A stretch of 64,000 nt of DNA from Actinospineispora acaciae DSM 45401 (GCF_000620785.1 NZ_JIAI01000011.1:124001-188000); one strand, 5' to 3'; positions 24,386-33,025 are shown, numbered from the stretch's first letter. Notes: generated from the letters alone by a model not told the origin. Numbers and translations: made by a program.

Positions 24386-25860
24386 TCCGCCATGCACTGC
24401 TCCGCGAACCCCTTCATCGCGTCCGCCGCGCCGGACCGCTCGGCCGCGAGCAGCAGCTCGGCGCGCACCGCCTCATGGTTGCCCGAGTAGTTGCGCTCGT
24501 ACAGCTCGTGCCGGCCGCCGAACTCCGAGCCCACCGAGTCCCAGATCAACTTCATCAGCTTGACCCGCTCGACGGCATCCATGCCGCCCGAGCCGCGCAC
24601 GAACCGGTCCAGGTACGGCCGCAGCTCGGGGGAGGAGAAGTCCCTGGCGTGCGAGGGCAGGTAGATCAGCGCGCTGCCCAGATCCTGCAGGATGATCTCC
24701 CGCACCCGGGGGTAGCCGACGGTCATGAACCAGCGGTAGGCCAGCCCATAGTCCAGGTGCGGCAGCACCGCGCCGTCGATCCACGGGTCCGGGCGCGCGG
24801 CCATCGCGTCGGACAGCGCCCAGAACATGTTGCGCCAGCCGATCACCTCGCCGACCCGGCTCTGCACGCCCCGGAAGTCCTTGGTGCCGGTCGCCGCCAC
24901 GCCCTTCATCAACAGCCCGGCGATGAAGTCCAGCTTGACCGCCAGCCGGGTCACGCCGTGGAAGGTGAACCGGTGCAGGAACCCCGAGCCGGGGAAGAAC
25001 GTGCTGGCCTTCTCCGGGTCGCCGTAGATGAACACGTTCTCCCACGGGATCGTCACCCGATCCAACACGAAGATCGTGTCGTTCTCGTCGAACCGCGACG
25101 ACAGCGGGTGGTCGAACGGGCTGGACATGGCGTCCGCCGCCTGGGCGTACGAGGTCCGGCAGATCAGCTTCATCCCCGGCGCGCCCATCGGCACCGTGCA
25201 GACCAGCGCGAACTCCCGCTTCTTCACCGGCAGCCCGTAGTGGGCGATGAAGTTGTAGTGGGTGATCGCCGAGCCGGTGGCCACCACCTTCGCGCCGGAC
25301 ACGACCAGCCCGTCGTCGCGCTCCTGCTCGACGTGCATGAACACGTCGTCCACCTCGTCCGGAGGGCGGTCCCGGTCCACCGGCGGGTTGATGATCGCGT
25401 GGTTCCAGTACAGGACCTTCTCCTGCGACTCGGCGTACCAGCGCCGGGCGTTGTCCGCGAACGGCGCGTAGAACTCCGAGTTCGCGCCGAGCGTCCCCAG
25501 GAACGCCGCCTTGTAGTCCGGGCTGCGCCCCAGCCAGCCGTAGCTCATCCGGGCCCAGGCCGCGATCGCGTCCCGGTCGGCGAGCAGGTCGGCGCCCGAG
25601 CGCGGGGTGCGGAAGAACGGGTGGGTGAACCCGTCGGTGCCGGTGTCGGTCGGCGCGGTCAGCACGTCGCGCCGGTCGGGGTCGTGCAGCGCGTCGTACA
25701 GCCGCGCCGTGCTGCGCACCGAGTTGCGGAACGCCGGGTGCGTGGTGACGTCCGCGACCCGGTCGCCATAGATGAACACCTCACGCCCGTCGCGGAGGCT
25801 CTCGATGTACTCCGCGCCGGTCAGCGGCCGGGTGGTTCGTGATTCCTGCTGGACTGCCAC
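24307..25860 (-). CDS. hpaB: 4-hydroxyphenylacetate 3-monooxygenase-like oxygenase (HpaB family)
   Basis: A 517-residue protein of the HpaB/PvcC family. TGAEYIESLRDGREVFIYGD near the start, HAIINPPVDRDRP and a central DGLVVSGAKVVATGSAITHY match the flavin-dependent two-component oxygenases that ortho-hydroxylate phenols using FADH2. Its partner flavin reductase HpaC is not in the window. I chose GTG 25860 because GAGGAGA lies 7 bases upstream. It is divergent from the adenosine deaminase-like gene and may act on tyrosine-derived aromatics. Confidence 0.9.
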   Translation of the reverse strand: MAVQQESRTTRPLTGAEYIESLRDGREVFIYGDRVADVTTHPAFRNSVRSTARLYDALHDPDRRDVLTAPTDTGTDGFTHPFFRTPRSGADLLADRDAIAAWARMSYGWLGRSPDYKAAFLGTLGANSEFYAPFADNARRWYAESQEKVLYWNHAIINPPVDRDRPPDEVDDVFMHVEQERDDGLVVSGAKVVATGSAITHYNFIAHYGLPVKKREFALVCTVPMGAPGMKLICRTSYAQAADAMSSPFDHPLSSRFDENDTIFVLDRVTIPWENVFIYGDPEKASTFFPGSGFLHRFTFHGVTRLAVKLDFIAGLLMKGVAATGTKDFRGVQSRVGEVIGWRNMFWALSDAMAARPDPWIDGAVLPHLDYGLAYRWFMTVGYPRVREIILQDLGSALIYLPSHARDFSSPELRPYLDRFVRGSGGMDAVERVKLMKLIWDSVGSEFGGRHELYERNYSGNHEAVRAELLLAAERSGAADAMKGFAEQCMADYDLDGWTAPDLIDNGDVSVFRKARR

Positions 25861-26108
25861 GTCGAGTCTCCTCGCGAATGAGGGGTGACGAGCTGACGCG
25901 ACCTGCCTAACCCGCCCGCTGGACGGACTCAAGGGCCGTTATTGGATCGCGGCCGGGCGGGGGATGTGCCATGGTCACCGGTGATGCTGTACCGCGCCGC
26001 GCTGCTGCCCCGCCCGCTCTACGGCGAGTGCTACGACCGGATGGACGCCGACTGGTAGTTGTGGCCCCGCGCCCCTACCCCGGAACCCCGTTCGGAAAGG
26101 CCCTTGTC

Positions 26109-27137
26109 ATGCCCGGCACCGACTTCGCCGCGTTCGCGGCCGCCCTGCCCAAGGTCGAGCTCCACCTGCACCTGGTCGGCTCCGCCTCGATCGACACCAC
26201 CCTCGCGCTGGCCCGCCGCCACCCCGACGGCGGCGTCCCGACCGACCGCGAGGAACTGCGCCGGTTCTACACGTTCACCGACTTCCCGCACTTCCTGGAC
26301 ATCTACCACCTGGTGAACCACCTGGTCACCACCGGCGCGGACGTGGTCACCCTGCTCGATGGCCTGGCCGCCGAGCTGGCCGCGCGCACCGTGCGCTACG
26401 CCGAGGTCCAGGTCACCGCGGTGCGCAACCGGATGGCCGGGATCGGCTACGACGACCTGGCGCAGGCGCTGGTGGACGGGCGCGCGCTGGCCCGCGAGCG
26501 GCACGGCGTGGTGCTGAACTGGATCTTCGACGCGGACTCCGTGCTCGGCCCCGCCGGCGCGGAGGAGACCGTCGACTTCGCCATCAAGTACCGCCCGGAG
26601 GGCACCGTCGGCCTCGGGCTGGGCGGCCCCGAGGTCGGGGTCAGCAGGGCCGACTTCGCGCCCGCGTTCCGCCGCGCCCGCGACGCCGGCCTGCACTGCC
26701 TGCCGCATGCCGGCGAGACCGTCGGCCCGGCCGAGGTCTGGGCCGCGGTCCGCGAGCTGGGCGCGGAACGGATCGGCCACGGCATCGGCTCGGCCACCGA
26801 CCCCAAGCTGCTCGAACACCTCGCCTCCCGGGACATCGCCCTGGAGGTCTGCCCGAGCTCGAACGTGGCCACCGGCGCCGTCGCGTCGCTGGCCGAGCAC
26901 CCGCTGCCCACGCTGCTCGCCGCCGGCGTCCCGGTGACGCTGGCCACCGACGACCCCGGCATGTTCCACAACGACATGACCACCGAGTACCAGCTCTGCC
27001 ACGACGTGTTCGGCCTGGGCGTGGAGGAGCTCGCCGCCATCGCCAGGACCGGCGCGCGGGTGGCGTTCTGCTCGACGGAGCTGCGCGGCCGGATCCTCGC
27101 GGAGATCGACGAGGTGGTCGCGTCGGTCCGAGGGTAG
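26109..27137 (+). CDS. adenosine deaminase-like amidohydrolase
   Basis: A 342-residue TIM-barrel deaminase. VELHLHLVGSAS supplies the zinc HxH (H19 and H21), LPHAGETVGPAE the catalytic Glu, ERIGHGIGSA the next His, and LATDDPGMFHNDM the Asp pair. It should deaminate adenosine, adenine or aminodeoxyfutalosine using zinc. GGAAAGG precedes ATG 26109. The frame is open back to 25971, but that segment lacks the family pattern. A tandem repeat begins 2 bases after its stop. Confidence 0.92.
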   Translation: MPGTDFAAFAAALPKVELHLHLVGSASIDTTLALARRHPDGGVPTDREELRRFYTFTDFPHFLDIYHLVNHLVTTGADVVTLLDGLAAELAARTVRYAEVQVTAVRNRMAGIGYDDLAQALVDGRALARERHGVVLNWIFDADSVLGPAGAEETVDFAIKYRPEGTVGLGLGGPEVGVSRADFAPAFRRARDAGLHCLPHAGETVGPAEVWAAVRELGAERIGHGIGSATDPKLLEHLASRDIALEVCPSSNVATGAVASLAEHPLPTLLAAGVPVTLATDDPGMFHNDMTTEYQLCHDVFGLGVEELAAIARTGARVAFCSTELRGRILAEIDEVVASVRG

Positions 27138-27139
27138 GG

Positions 27140-27182
27140 GTGTGCCGAAAACCCCGACTCACTGTGATGAAATCCCCGACTC
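27140..27182. repeat. intergenic tandem repeat, copy B (two 21-mers)
   Basis: Two 21-base units, 27140-27160 and 27162-27182, each end in CCCCGACTC and have TGTG near the start, followed by GCGGGG. The unit length, the 1-base spacer and the GCGGG end match copy A at 7751-7793. It fills the gap between convergent genes, so here it may act as a boundary. Confidence 0.65.
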
Positions 27183-27194
27183 GCGGGGGGGGGT

Positions 27195-27947
27195 TTAGCG
27201 GACGGGGGTGAGGGCGGGGCGTTTCGGGGTGCGGCCGTCGCCGGAGGAGCGGCCGCGCGCGCGGCGGTAGAGCCACGGGCCGACGAAGGTGGCCAGCCAG
27301 CGCAGTTCGGTGGCGACGACGCGCCATGTCGCCGGTGGGGGGAGCGGCGGTAACGGCTGGTCGGCGGTGGTCGGGAGGCCGAGCTTGCGGGCGATCTCGG
27401 CGGCGGCCATGGTGTGCCCGAGCGAGCTCAGGTGCAGCCGGTCGGCGCACCACAGGCGCGGGTCGGTGGCGAACGCGGCGGGGGCCTCGACCACTGTGAC
27501 GCCGTGCCGGGCGGCCGCGTCGTGGATCCGGGTGTTGAAGTCGTGGACCCGGGGGCTCAGCCGGCGGACCAGGGGCGCGATCGCGGTGACGTCCGGGTAG
27601 GTCACGGTCACCACCTGCGCCCCGGCGGAGGTCAGCGCGGCGAACATGTCCTCCAGGGTGGCGGCGATGCGCGCGGCGTCGAACCCCGGCCGGATCAGGT
27701 CGTTGAGCCCGGCCACCACCGAGGCCAGGTCCGGCTGCAGGCGCAGCGCGGGCTCGAGCTGCTCGGCGCGGACCTGGCCGGCCAGCCGGCCGCGCACCGC
27801 GAGGTTGGCATAGCGAAGCTCGGGGTTCACCGCCGCGAGGTGCTCGGCGAGGCGATCGGCCCAGCCGCGGTGGCCGCTGGTGTCGTCGCCGTCGCCGATG
27901 CCCTCGGTCTGGCTGTCCCCGAGCGCGACGTAACGGGAGTAGGTCAC
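27195..27947 (-). CDS. SGNH/GDSL-family hydrolase
   Basis: A 250-residue esterase-like protein. Block I is YVALGDSQTEGIGDGDD with the nucleophile at S12, AGLNDLIRPG holds the block III Asn, and CADRLHLSSLGH the Asp-His pair. The C-terminal 55 residues are a Pro-rich and basic extension (LPPLPPPATW) that could attach it to the envelope. No signal peptide is visible. The GTG start overlaps the stop of the membrane-fusion gene upstream, so it is probably co-translated with that gene. Confidence 0.9.
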   Translation of the reverse strand: MTYSRYVALGDSQTEGIGDGDDTSGHRGWADRLAEHLAAVNPELRYANLAVRGRLAGQVRAEQLEPALRLQPDLASVVAGLNDLIRPGFDAARIAATLEDMFAALTSAGAQVVTVTYPDVTAIAPLVRRLSPRVHDFNTRIHDAAARHGVTVVEAPAAFATDPRLWCADRLHLSSLGHTMAAAEIARKLGLPTTADQPLPPLPPPATWRVVATELRWLATFVGPWLYRRARGRSSGDGRTPKRPALTPVR

Positions 27948-28729
27948 GTACCAGGCTTGTGGATCTTGACCGTGACGTTCATGCCGGGCACCAGGGTCAG
28001 CCCGTTGCTGTTGGTGATCAGGATCTTGACCGGGATGACCTGGGTGACCTTCTGGAAGTTGCCCGAGCTGTTGGACTCGGGGAACAGCGAGAACACGCCG
28101 GCCGCCGCGCCCTGCACCTCGCTCACGATGCCCGTCACCGGGGTGCTGCCGAACGCGTCGACGCTGACGTCGACCATCGCGCCGGGGCGCACGTCGCGCA
28201 CGTCGGTCTCGTCCACCCGGGCGGTGATGAAGATGTTGTTCAGGTCGTAGGCGGTGGCCAGCTGGGTACCGGCGGTCACCCAGGTGCCCTCCACGCCGTT
28301 GTCCACCGCGATGGTGCCGTTGCCGGGGGCCTTGATGATCCGCTGCGGCTGGGCGAAGCCCATCTGCTGCTTGACCCGCCCGACCACCTGGTCCTTCTTC
28401 ACCTGCGTGCCCTGGCCGCCGCGCCAGTCCACCAGCGTCCCGGTGACCGGGGCCACGATCTGGACCTTGTCGCCGTCGACCTGGGCGTTGTCGGTGCTCA
28501 CGAACTGGCGCGAGTACATGAAGTACGCTCCGCCGAAGCCGAGCGCGGCCAGCAGCACCAGGACCCCGATGATGCTCACGGCGATCTTGGTGGATCGCTT
28601 CATGGACTTCTTCGCTGGCGGGGCGGGTGCCGTCCCGTTCGCCGAGCCGTTCGTGGACGCGGGTGCCGCGCCGTTCGTCTCCGGCTTGTCCTCGGTGGCT
28701 GTGCCCGGTCCGGGCGCGGGGCCTTCCAT
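27944..28729 (-). CDS. HlyD/EmrA-like membrane-fusion protein
   Basis: A 261-residue protein: a low-complexity cytoplasmic N-terminus (about 1-42), a transmembrane segment (about 50-72), then a lipoyl-like hairpin (VQIVAPVTGTLVDWRGGQGT and GTIAVDNGVEGTWVTAGTQL) and a beta-barrel ending. It should link an inner-membrane MFS pump to the cell envelope. GGAGGG precedes ATG 28729. It is transcribed away from the TetR gene and the MFS pump, and a GTGGGTAC sequence shared with the pump promoter lies about 30 bp upstream. Confidence 0.88.
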   Translation of the reverse strand: MEGPAPGPGTATEDKPETNGAAPASTNGSANGTAPAPPAKKSMKRSTKIAVSIIGVLVLLAALGFGGAYFMYSRQFVSTDNAQVDGDKVQIVAPVTGTLVDWRGGQGTQVKKDQVVGRVKQQMGFAQPQRIIKAPGNGTIAVDNGVEGTWVTAGTQLATAYDLNNIFITARVDETDVRDVRPGAMVDVSVDAFGSTPVTGIVSEVQGAAAGVFSLFPESNSSGNFQKVTQVIPVKILITNSNGLTLVPGMNVTVKIHKPGT

Positions 28730-28758
28730 GATGCCCTCCCCTTGGTTACTCACGCTTA

Positions 28759-28769
28759 GAGTACCCACC
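28759..28769 (-). promoter_or_regulatory. candidate TetR half-site upstream of the membrane-fusion gene
   Basis: On the minus strand this reads GGTGGGTACTC, 30 bp upstream of the membrane-fusion protein start. It shares GGTGGGTAC with the site at 29558-29566 before the MFS pump. A common operator is plausible but short. Confidence 0.4.
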
Positions 28770-28845
28770 GTATCCTATTAAGGGTCGTTCAGTAAGGTCG
28801 AGTGTCGCGCGCAACAGTAATTCCGTTATGGCCCGGATCGGGTGA

Positions 28846-29499
28846 TCATGGACGGGGGTGGGCGGCGCCGCCCCTTGCGCTGATCAGCGGCATGACCACC
28901 TCGTCCACGATCTCCACCAGCACGGCGTCCTCGACCGGGGGACCGTGCAGCAACACGTGCTGGCGCAGCAGGTCGTGCCCGACCGTGGCGACCCTCGGCG
29001 TCAGCGCGGTGGGGCGGACCTCACCCCTGACCACTCCCCGTCGCAACACCTCGAGCATGAACTCTGTTCCCGGTTCGATGAACCGGTTTCGGATCACGGC
29101 CATCAGCTCGGGGTGTTTGAGCACCGCCGTCATCAGGCCCCGGATCGCCTCGCCGGAGGTGCCGTTGAGCGCCACGGCGAACCGGCGCAGGAACCCGAGG
29201 ATGTCCTCCCGCACGCTCCCGGTGTCGGGCAGCTCCATCACCGGCAGCGGTCCCTGCTCGTAGATCGCGTCCACCACCAGCTCGGCGAGGTTGGGCCAGC
29301 GGCGGTACAGCGAGCCCTTGCTGGCCCGTGCGCGGTGCGCGATGCCCTTCATGGTCAGGTCCGCGTAGCCGACCTCGGCGAGCTCGGCGAGGGTCGCGGC
29401 GTAGATCGCCGTGTTCAAGGTGTCGCCCCGCCGCCGGGACCGGGTGCGGTGGTCGCAGTCCTGGTCCGTCGTCTCGGGGTCGGGTCGCATGGTGGTCAT
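28846..29499 (-). CDS. TetR/AcrR-family regulator of the efflux locus
   Basis: A 217-residue regulator. The HTH (LTMKGIAHRARASKGSLYRRW) lies at about residues 48-68 and a TetR_C ligand domain follows. The basic N-terminus (HRTRSRRRGDTL) is an extra DNA contact. It sits between the membrane-fusion protein gene and the divergent MFS pump gene. Both promoter regions carry GGTGGGTAC, so it is probably a drug-responsive repressor of the pump. Confidence 0.9.
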   Translation of the reverse strand: MTTMRPDPETTDQDCDHRTRSRRRGDTLNTAIYAATLAELAEVGYADLTMKGIAHRARASKGSLYRRWPNLAELVVDAIYEQGPLPVMELPDTGSVREDILGFLRRFAVALNGTSGEAIRGLMTAVLKHPELMAVIRNRFIEPGTEFMLEVLRRGVVRGEVRPTALTPRVATVGHDLLRQHVLLHGPPVEDAVLVEIVDEVVMPLISARGGAAHPRP

Positions 29500-29558
29500 G
29501 TCGTTTCCGCCCGCCGCCGTCGTCGGGGTGACACCCTATGACAGCGATCTTAGGTGTG

Positions 29559-29570
29559 GTGGGTACCTAC
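29559..29570. promoter_or_regulatory. near-palindromic TetR operator candidate before the MFS pump
   Basis: GTGGGTACCTAC has a GGTACC core and outer GT/AC pairs, with one mismatch pair. It lies 60 bp upstream of the pump start and 60 bp upstream of the TetR start. The same GTGGGTAC appears before the membrane-fusion gene. Confidence 0.45.
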
Positions 29571-29629
29571 GTCAGATACATCGGAGTCCCTACTAGAGAA
29601 CCCTAAGGCCTCTATGTCAGGATAGCCAC

Positions 29630-31204
29630 ATGGCCGGCTCAGAGTCGTCGCCCGGGCGGTGGGGTCTCTCACTCGCGGTGCTCATCGTCGGGATGTTCAT
29701 GTCCGTGCTGGACGTGACGATCGTGAACGTGGCCATCCCGGCGATCCAGAAGGACCTGGGCACCACCCTGGAGGACGTGCTCTGGGTGGCCACCGCGTAC
29801 ACCCTGACGCTGGGCGTGGTGGTGCCGCTGAGCAGCTGGGCCGGCGACCGGTTCGGGCTGACCCGGGTCTACCAGGCATCCCTGCTCGGCTTCGCGGCCG
29901 GCTCGGCGCTGTGCGGGCTGGCCTGGAACCTGGACAGCCTGATCGCGTTCCGGGTGCTGCAGGCCGTCCCCGGCGGCATCCTGCCGGTGATCACGCTGAC
30001 CCTGGTGTACCGGATCGTGCCGAAGGAGAAGATCGGCGCGGCGATGGGCATGTACGGGCTGGGGATCGTGTTCGCCCCGGCGGCCGGCCCGGTGCTCGGC
30101 GGCTACCTGGTCGAGCACACCGACTGGCGGTTGATCTTCTACATCAACGTCCCGGTCGGGATCCTCGGCATGGTGGCCGCGTACGGGGTGCTGCCCCGGT
30201 TCCCGAAGGGGCCGCGCCGGCGGTTCGACGTGCTCGGCTTCCTGGCGGTGGGGTCCGGCCTGTTCGCCATCCTGCTGGCGTTCTCCAAGGCCGAGGACTG
30301 GGGCTGGAGCTCCTACCGGGTGCTGATCCTGATCACCGCCGGGCTGCTCCTGCTGGCGCTGTTCGTGATCATCGAGCTGGAGGTGGAGCACCCGCTGCTG
30401 GACGTGCGCGTGTTCCGGTACTGGCCGTTCACGAACTCGCTGCTGCTGTTGGCGATCCTGCAGGTCGGCCTGATGGGCGTGCTGTTCTACGTGCCGGTGT
30501 TCCTGCAGCAGGGCCAGGGGCTGACGGCGTTCGAGGCCGGGCTGCGGATCCTGCCGCAGGCGCTGGTGGTCGGCGTGCTGATGCCGGTCGCGGGCAAGCT
30601 CTACGACAAGATCGGCCCGCGCTGGCTGGCCGTGGTCGGGATGGCCCTCTCGGCCTACGGGACGTACCTGCTCTGCGGCGTCACGCCGGCCATGACCGAA
30701 GGCGCGGTGGTCTTCTGGACCTGCGTGCGGGCGGTCGGCATGGGCCTGGCCATGATGCCGATCATGACGGCCGGCATCGCCGGCCTGCCGCCCGAGAAGG
30801 TCAACCAGGGCAGCGCGCTGAACAACGTGGCGCGGCAGGTGTCCGGGGCGCTCGGGCTGGCCGTGCTCGCCTCGATCGCCAGCATGCGACAGGCCCAGCT
30901 CAGTGCGGACCGGGGGGCGCTGTTCGGCCAGGCGCGCGTCGCCGAGGTGCCCGTGCTCGGCCCGCCCGACGGGCGGAACCTGACGGGAATGTACGCGCTG
31001 TACCGGGAGTTCCAGCTGCACGTGCTGGCCGGCTCGTACAGCGACATCTTCCTGGTGACCGCCGCGTTCACGCTGGTCGGAGCCGTGCTCGCGCTGTGGA
31101 TGCGCTCCGGTCCGCCGTCGTCCGCGCCCCCGCCCGCCGCCGCGCGCCCGCCGGCGCCGCGTGAGGGCTCCGCCCGTACCGATGGCCTGGTCGGCGCCCA
31201 TTGA
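29630..31204 (+). CDS. MFS drug-efflux pump, DHA2 (EmrB/QacA) family
   Basis: A 524-residue, 14-helix transporter. LSLAVLIVGMFMSVLDVTIV with the family's helix-1 Asp, LSSWAGDRFGLTR (MFS motif A) and the helix-5 LGIVFAPAAGPVLGGYLVEH (motif C) identify a drug/H+ antiporter. The Pro/Ala-rich tail after residue 495 is disordered. It presumably works with the membrane-fusion protein encoded across the TetR gene. Substrates are unknown. Confidence 0.93.
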   Translation: MAGSESSPGRWGLSLAVLIVGMFMSVLDVTIVNVAIPAIQKDLGTTLEDVLWVATAYTLTLGVVVPLSSWAGDRFGLTRVYQASLLGFAAGSALCGLAWNLDSLIAFRVLQAVPGGILPVITLTLVYRIVPKEKIGAAMGMYGLGIVFAPAAGPVLGGYLVEHTDWRLIFYINVPVGILGMVAAYGVLPRFPKGPRRRFDVLGFLAVGSGLFAILLAFSKAEDWGWSSYRVLILITAGLLLLALFVIIELEVEHPLLDVRVFRYWPFTNSLLLLAILQVGLMGVLFYVPVFLQQGQGLTAFEAGLRILPQALVVGVLMPVAGKLYDKIGPRWLAVVGMALSAYGTYLLCGVTPAMTEGAVVFWTCVRAVGMGLAMMPIMTAGIAGLPPEKVNQGSALNNVARQVSGALGLAVLASIASMRQAQLSADRGALFGQARVAEVPVLGPPDGRNLTGMYALYREFQLHVLAGSYSDIFLVTAAFTLVGAVLALWMRSGPPSSAPPPAAARPPAPREGSARTDGLVGAH

Positions 31205-31590
31205 GGCCATGACGAAACCGGGGGCAACCGAATCGTGGTCGTGGCGGTCATCGGTATCGGGGAGCTGATGACGTTGGTACGTGAAAGTCGAGGTCGTTGG
31301 GGTGACGTTGTTCGGTCGGGTGCGCGGGGTCGGTGCGAGGCCGTCGGGGGAGGCCCGGGCCGCCGAGACCCGGGCCGCCGAGACCCGGTGCGCCGAGGCC
31401 CGGTCGTCGGGTTCGCCCGGGCGGAGCCGCTGGATGGGCGCCGTCGAGCTGGAGCTGCTGGGCCTGAGCTGTTGGGCCGGGGCCGTCGGGATGGAGCCGC
31501 CGAACTGGTGCCGCTGGGTGCGAGCCGCCGCCCCCGAGCCCGACTGAAACCTTGTTGTCGCGCGTTCGGCGAGGCGCGCAGGATGCGGGG
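31205..31590. other. 386-bp gap with low-complexity repeats
   Basis: ORFs on both strands here are Pro/Arg/Ala/Gly-rich and not convincing. The stretch contains three tandem copies of a 15-bp unit beginning CGGGCCGCCGAGACC at 31356-31400 (third copy diverged). It may hold the promoter of the AAC(2')-like gene, but I see no clear -10 or -35. Confidence 0.5.
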
Positions 31591-32130
31591 GTGATCAAGG
31601 TATGTACCGCGCACACCGCCGACATGGACGTCGACACGCTGGCCACCGCCAGGGCGTTGCTCCATGACGTGTTCGAGGGGGACCTCTCGGAGCAGGACTG
31701 GGAGCACTCGCTGGGCGGGGTCAACGCCATGGTCTGGGACGGCGCCGAGCTGATCGGGTACGGCTCGGTGGTCCAGCGGCGGATCATGCACGGCGGCCGG
31801 GCGCTGCGCACCGGGTATGTGGAGGCGGTCGGGGTGCGTGCCGACCGGCGCGGGCAGGGGCACGGCGCGGCGGTGATGAACGCCCTGGAGCGGGTGGTGC
31901 ACGGCGCGTACGAGCTGGGCGCGCTGTGCGCCGCCGACGAGGCCGGGGAGTTCTACGCGGCGCGCGGCTGGCAACTGTGGCGCGGGCCGAGCTCCGCGCT
32001 GACCCCGACCGGCGTCGTCCGCACCGAGGAGGAGGACGGCGCCCTGTACGTGCTTCCGGTGACGCGGACCGTCCCGCTGGACCTGGACGGCGAGCTCACC
32101 TGCGACTGGCGCGAGGGCGACGTCTGGTAG
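31591..32130 (+). CDS. aac(2')-I: aminoglycoside 2'-N-acetyltransferase-like GNAT protein
   Basis: A 179-residue GNAT protein matching the AAC(2')-I family along its length: ATARALLHDVFEGDLSEQDW, GYVEAVGVRADRRGQGHGAA (acetyl-CoA loop RRGQGHG), FYAARGWQLWRGPSSALTP and the C-terminal TCDWREGDVW. The family N-acetylates aminoglycosides at the 2' amine and is often chromosomal in actinomycetes. GTG 31591 gives the usual length; the ATG at 31552 adds residues not in the family. Resistance in this host is not shown by sequence alone. Confidence 0.88.
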   Translation: MIKVCTAHTADMDVDTLATARALLHDVFEGDLSEQDWEHSLGGVNAMVWDGAELIGYGSVVQRRIMHGGRALRTGYVEAVGVRADRRGQGHGAAVMNALERVVHGAYELGALCAADEAGEFYAARGWQLWRGPSSALTPTGVVRTEEEDGALYVLPVTRTVPLDLDGELTCDWREGDVW

Positions 32131-32134
32131 CCGG

Positions 32135-33025
32135 TCAAGGCGCCGAGGTGGATACCTCGAGATCGAACAGGCCCTTGTTCGGCGCCGGCCCGGGCTCGTC
32201 GTCGGTGTGGCGCAGGCCGGCCATGCGGGCGGTCAGATCCGCGCGGGTGTCGACCGGGACCGCGCCCCGCTCGACCAGGACCCGCGTGCCGGTCGCCGTT
32301 CCGCCGGGTTGCATGGCCCACACGTCGCGGCCGGTCTCCAGGGCTCGTGATCCGGCCGCCAGGGTGCCGCCCTTATCGCCGGCTTCCACCGCGACAAGCG
32401 CCATGCTCAACCCGATGATCACGGAGTTCCGCGCCATCGCGCCGCCGACCGTCCACGGCTGTGCCGGCGCGAACTGAGAGACGACCAGCGTGCGCCGCTC
32501 GTCCCACACCTCGCCGATCCCCTCCTTCCGCACCCGGAAGTGATCAATACCTTCCGGGATCGCGATGACCGTCTCCCCGCCCGCCCGCAGGCTGGCGATG
32601 TGCGCGGCCATATCCACGCCTCGGGCGTACCCGGACACCGACACCACGCCGTGAACGGCGGCGATCTCACCGCACGCGGCGGCGGCACGGAGCCCCTGGT
32701 CGCTGACGTTCCGCGCCCCACATACCCCGACCGCCGGTCGTTCCAACAGGTCGAGCGGTCCCCGATAGAACAGCGCGACCGGCCCGTCCGGGTGGCAGGC
32801 CAGCCGTCGCGGGTACCCGCCGACGCCGTACACCAGGGCGCCGACGCCCCGCTGGCCGAGCTCGTCGGCCCGGCGTCGGATGTCCTGTTGTTCCTCGTGA
32901 TCGAGGCCGTCGAAGACGGCGCCGAGGGCCGCCGGGCCATCACGGTGGACCCGTTTGGTCAACCCGCGCCCGACGCCCGGCCGGGTCGCGGCCAGCGCCA
33001 GCCGCAGCCTCGTCACCTCATCCAT
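32135..33025 (-). CDS. stand-alone DprA/Smf-like Rossmann protein
   Basis: A 296-residue protein with the DprA fold. Key segments are YPRRLACHPDGPVALFYRG, AVGVCGARNVSDQGL, VSGYARGVDMAAHIASL and ARNSVIIGLSMALVAVEA, followed by GTLAAGSRALETGRDVWAM. Classical DprA loads RecA on incoming ssDNA. This copy is shorter at the C-terminus and is not with topA or rnhB. A ComF-like phosphoribosyltransferase lies 0.9 kb away in divergent orientation. A nucleotide-based conflict role of the LOG/SMF type is possible. Confidence 0.88.
   Translation of the reverse strand: MDEVTRLRLALAATRPGVGRGLTKRVHRDGPAALGAVFDGLDHEEQQDIRRRADELGQRGVGALVYGVGGYPRRLACHPDGPVALFYRGPLDLLERPAVGVCGARNVSDQGLRAAAACGEIAAVHGVVSVSGYARGVDMAAHIASLRAGGETVIAIPEGIDHFRVRKEGIGEVWDERRTLVVSQFAPAQPWTVGGAMARNSVIIGLSMALVAVEAGDKGGTLAAGSRALETGRDVWAMQPGGTATGTRVLVERGAVPVDTRADLTARMAGLRHTDDEPGPAPNKGLFDLEVSTSAP

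Noticed and set aside
25984..26058. 24-residue ORF (starting MLYRAALLPRPLYGECYDRM) between the HpaB-type and deaminase genes
   Set aside because: It has an ATG and stop in a promoter region, but no clear ribosome site or known peptide; it may be a uORF or chance.
29669..31210. 513-aa antisense ORF across the MFS pump
   Set aside because: His/Gln/Arg-rich shadow ORF, with no hydrophobic pattern or known domain.
31248..31811. 187-aa minus-strand ORF before the AAC(2')-like gene
   Set aside because: Low-complexity Gly/Pro/Leu repeats, and half of it is antisense to the acetyltransferase gene.
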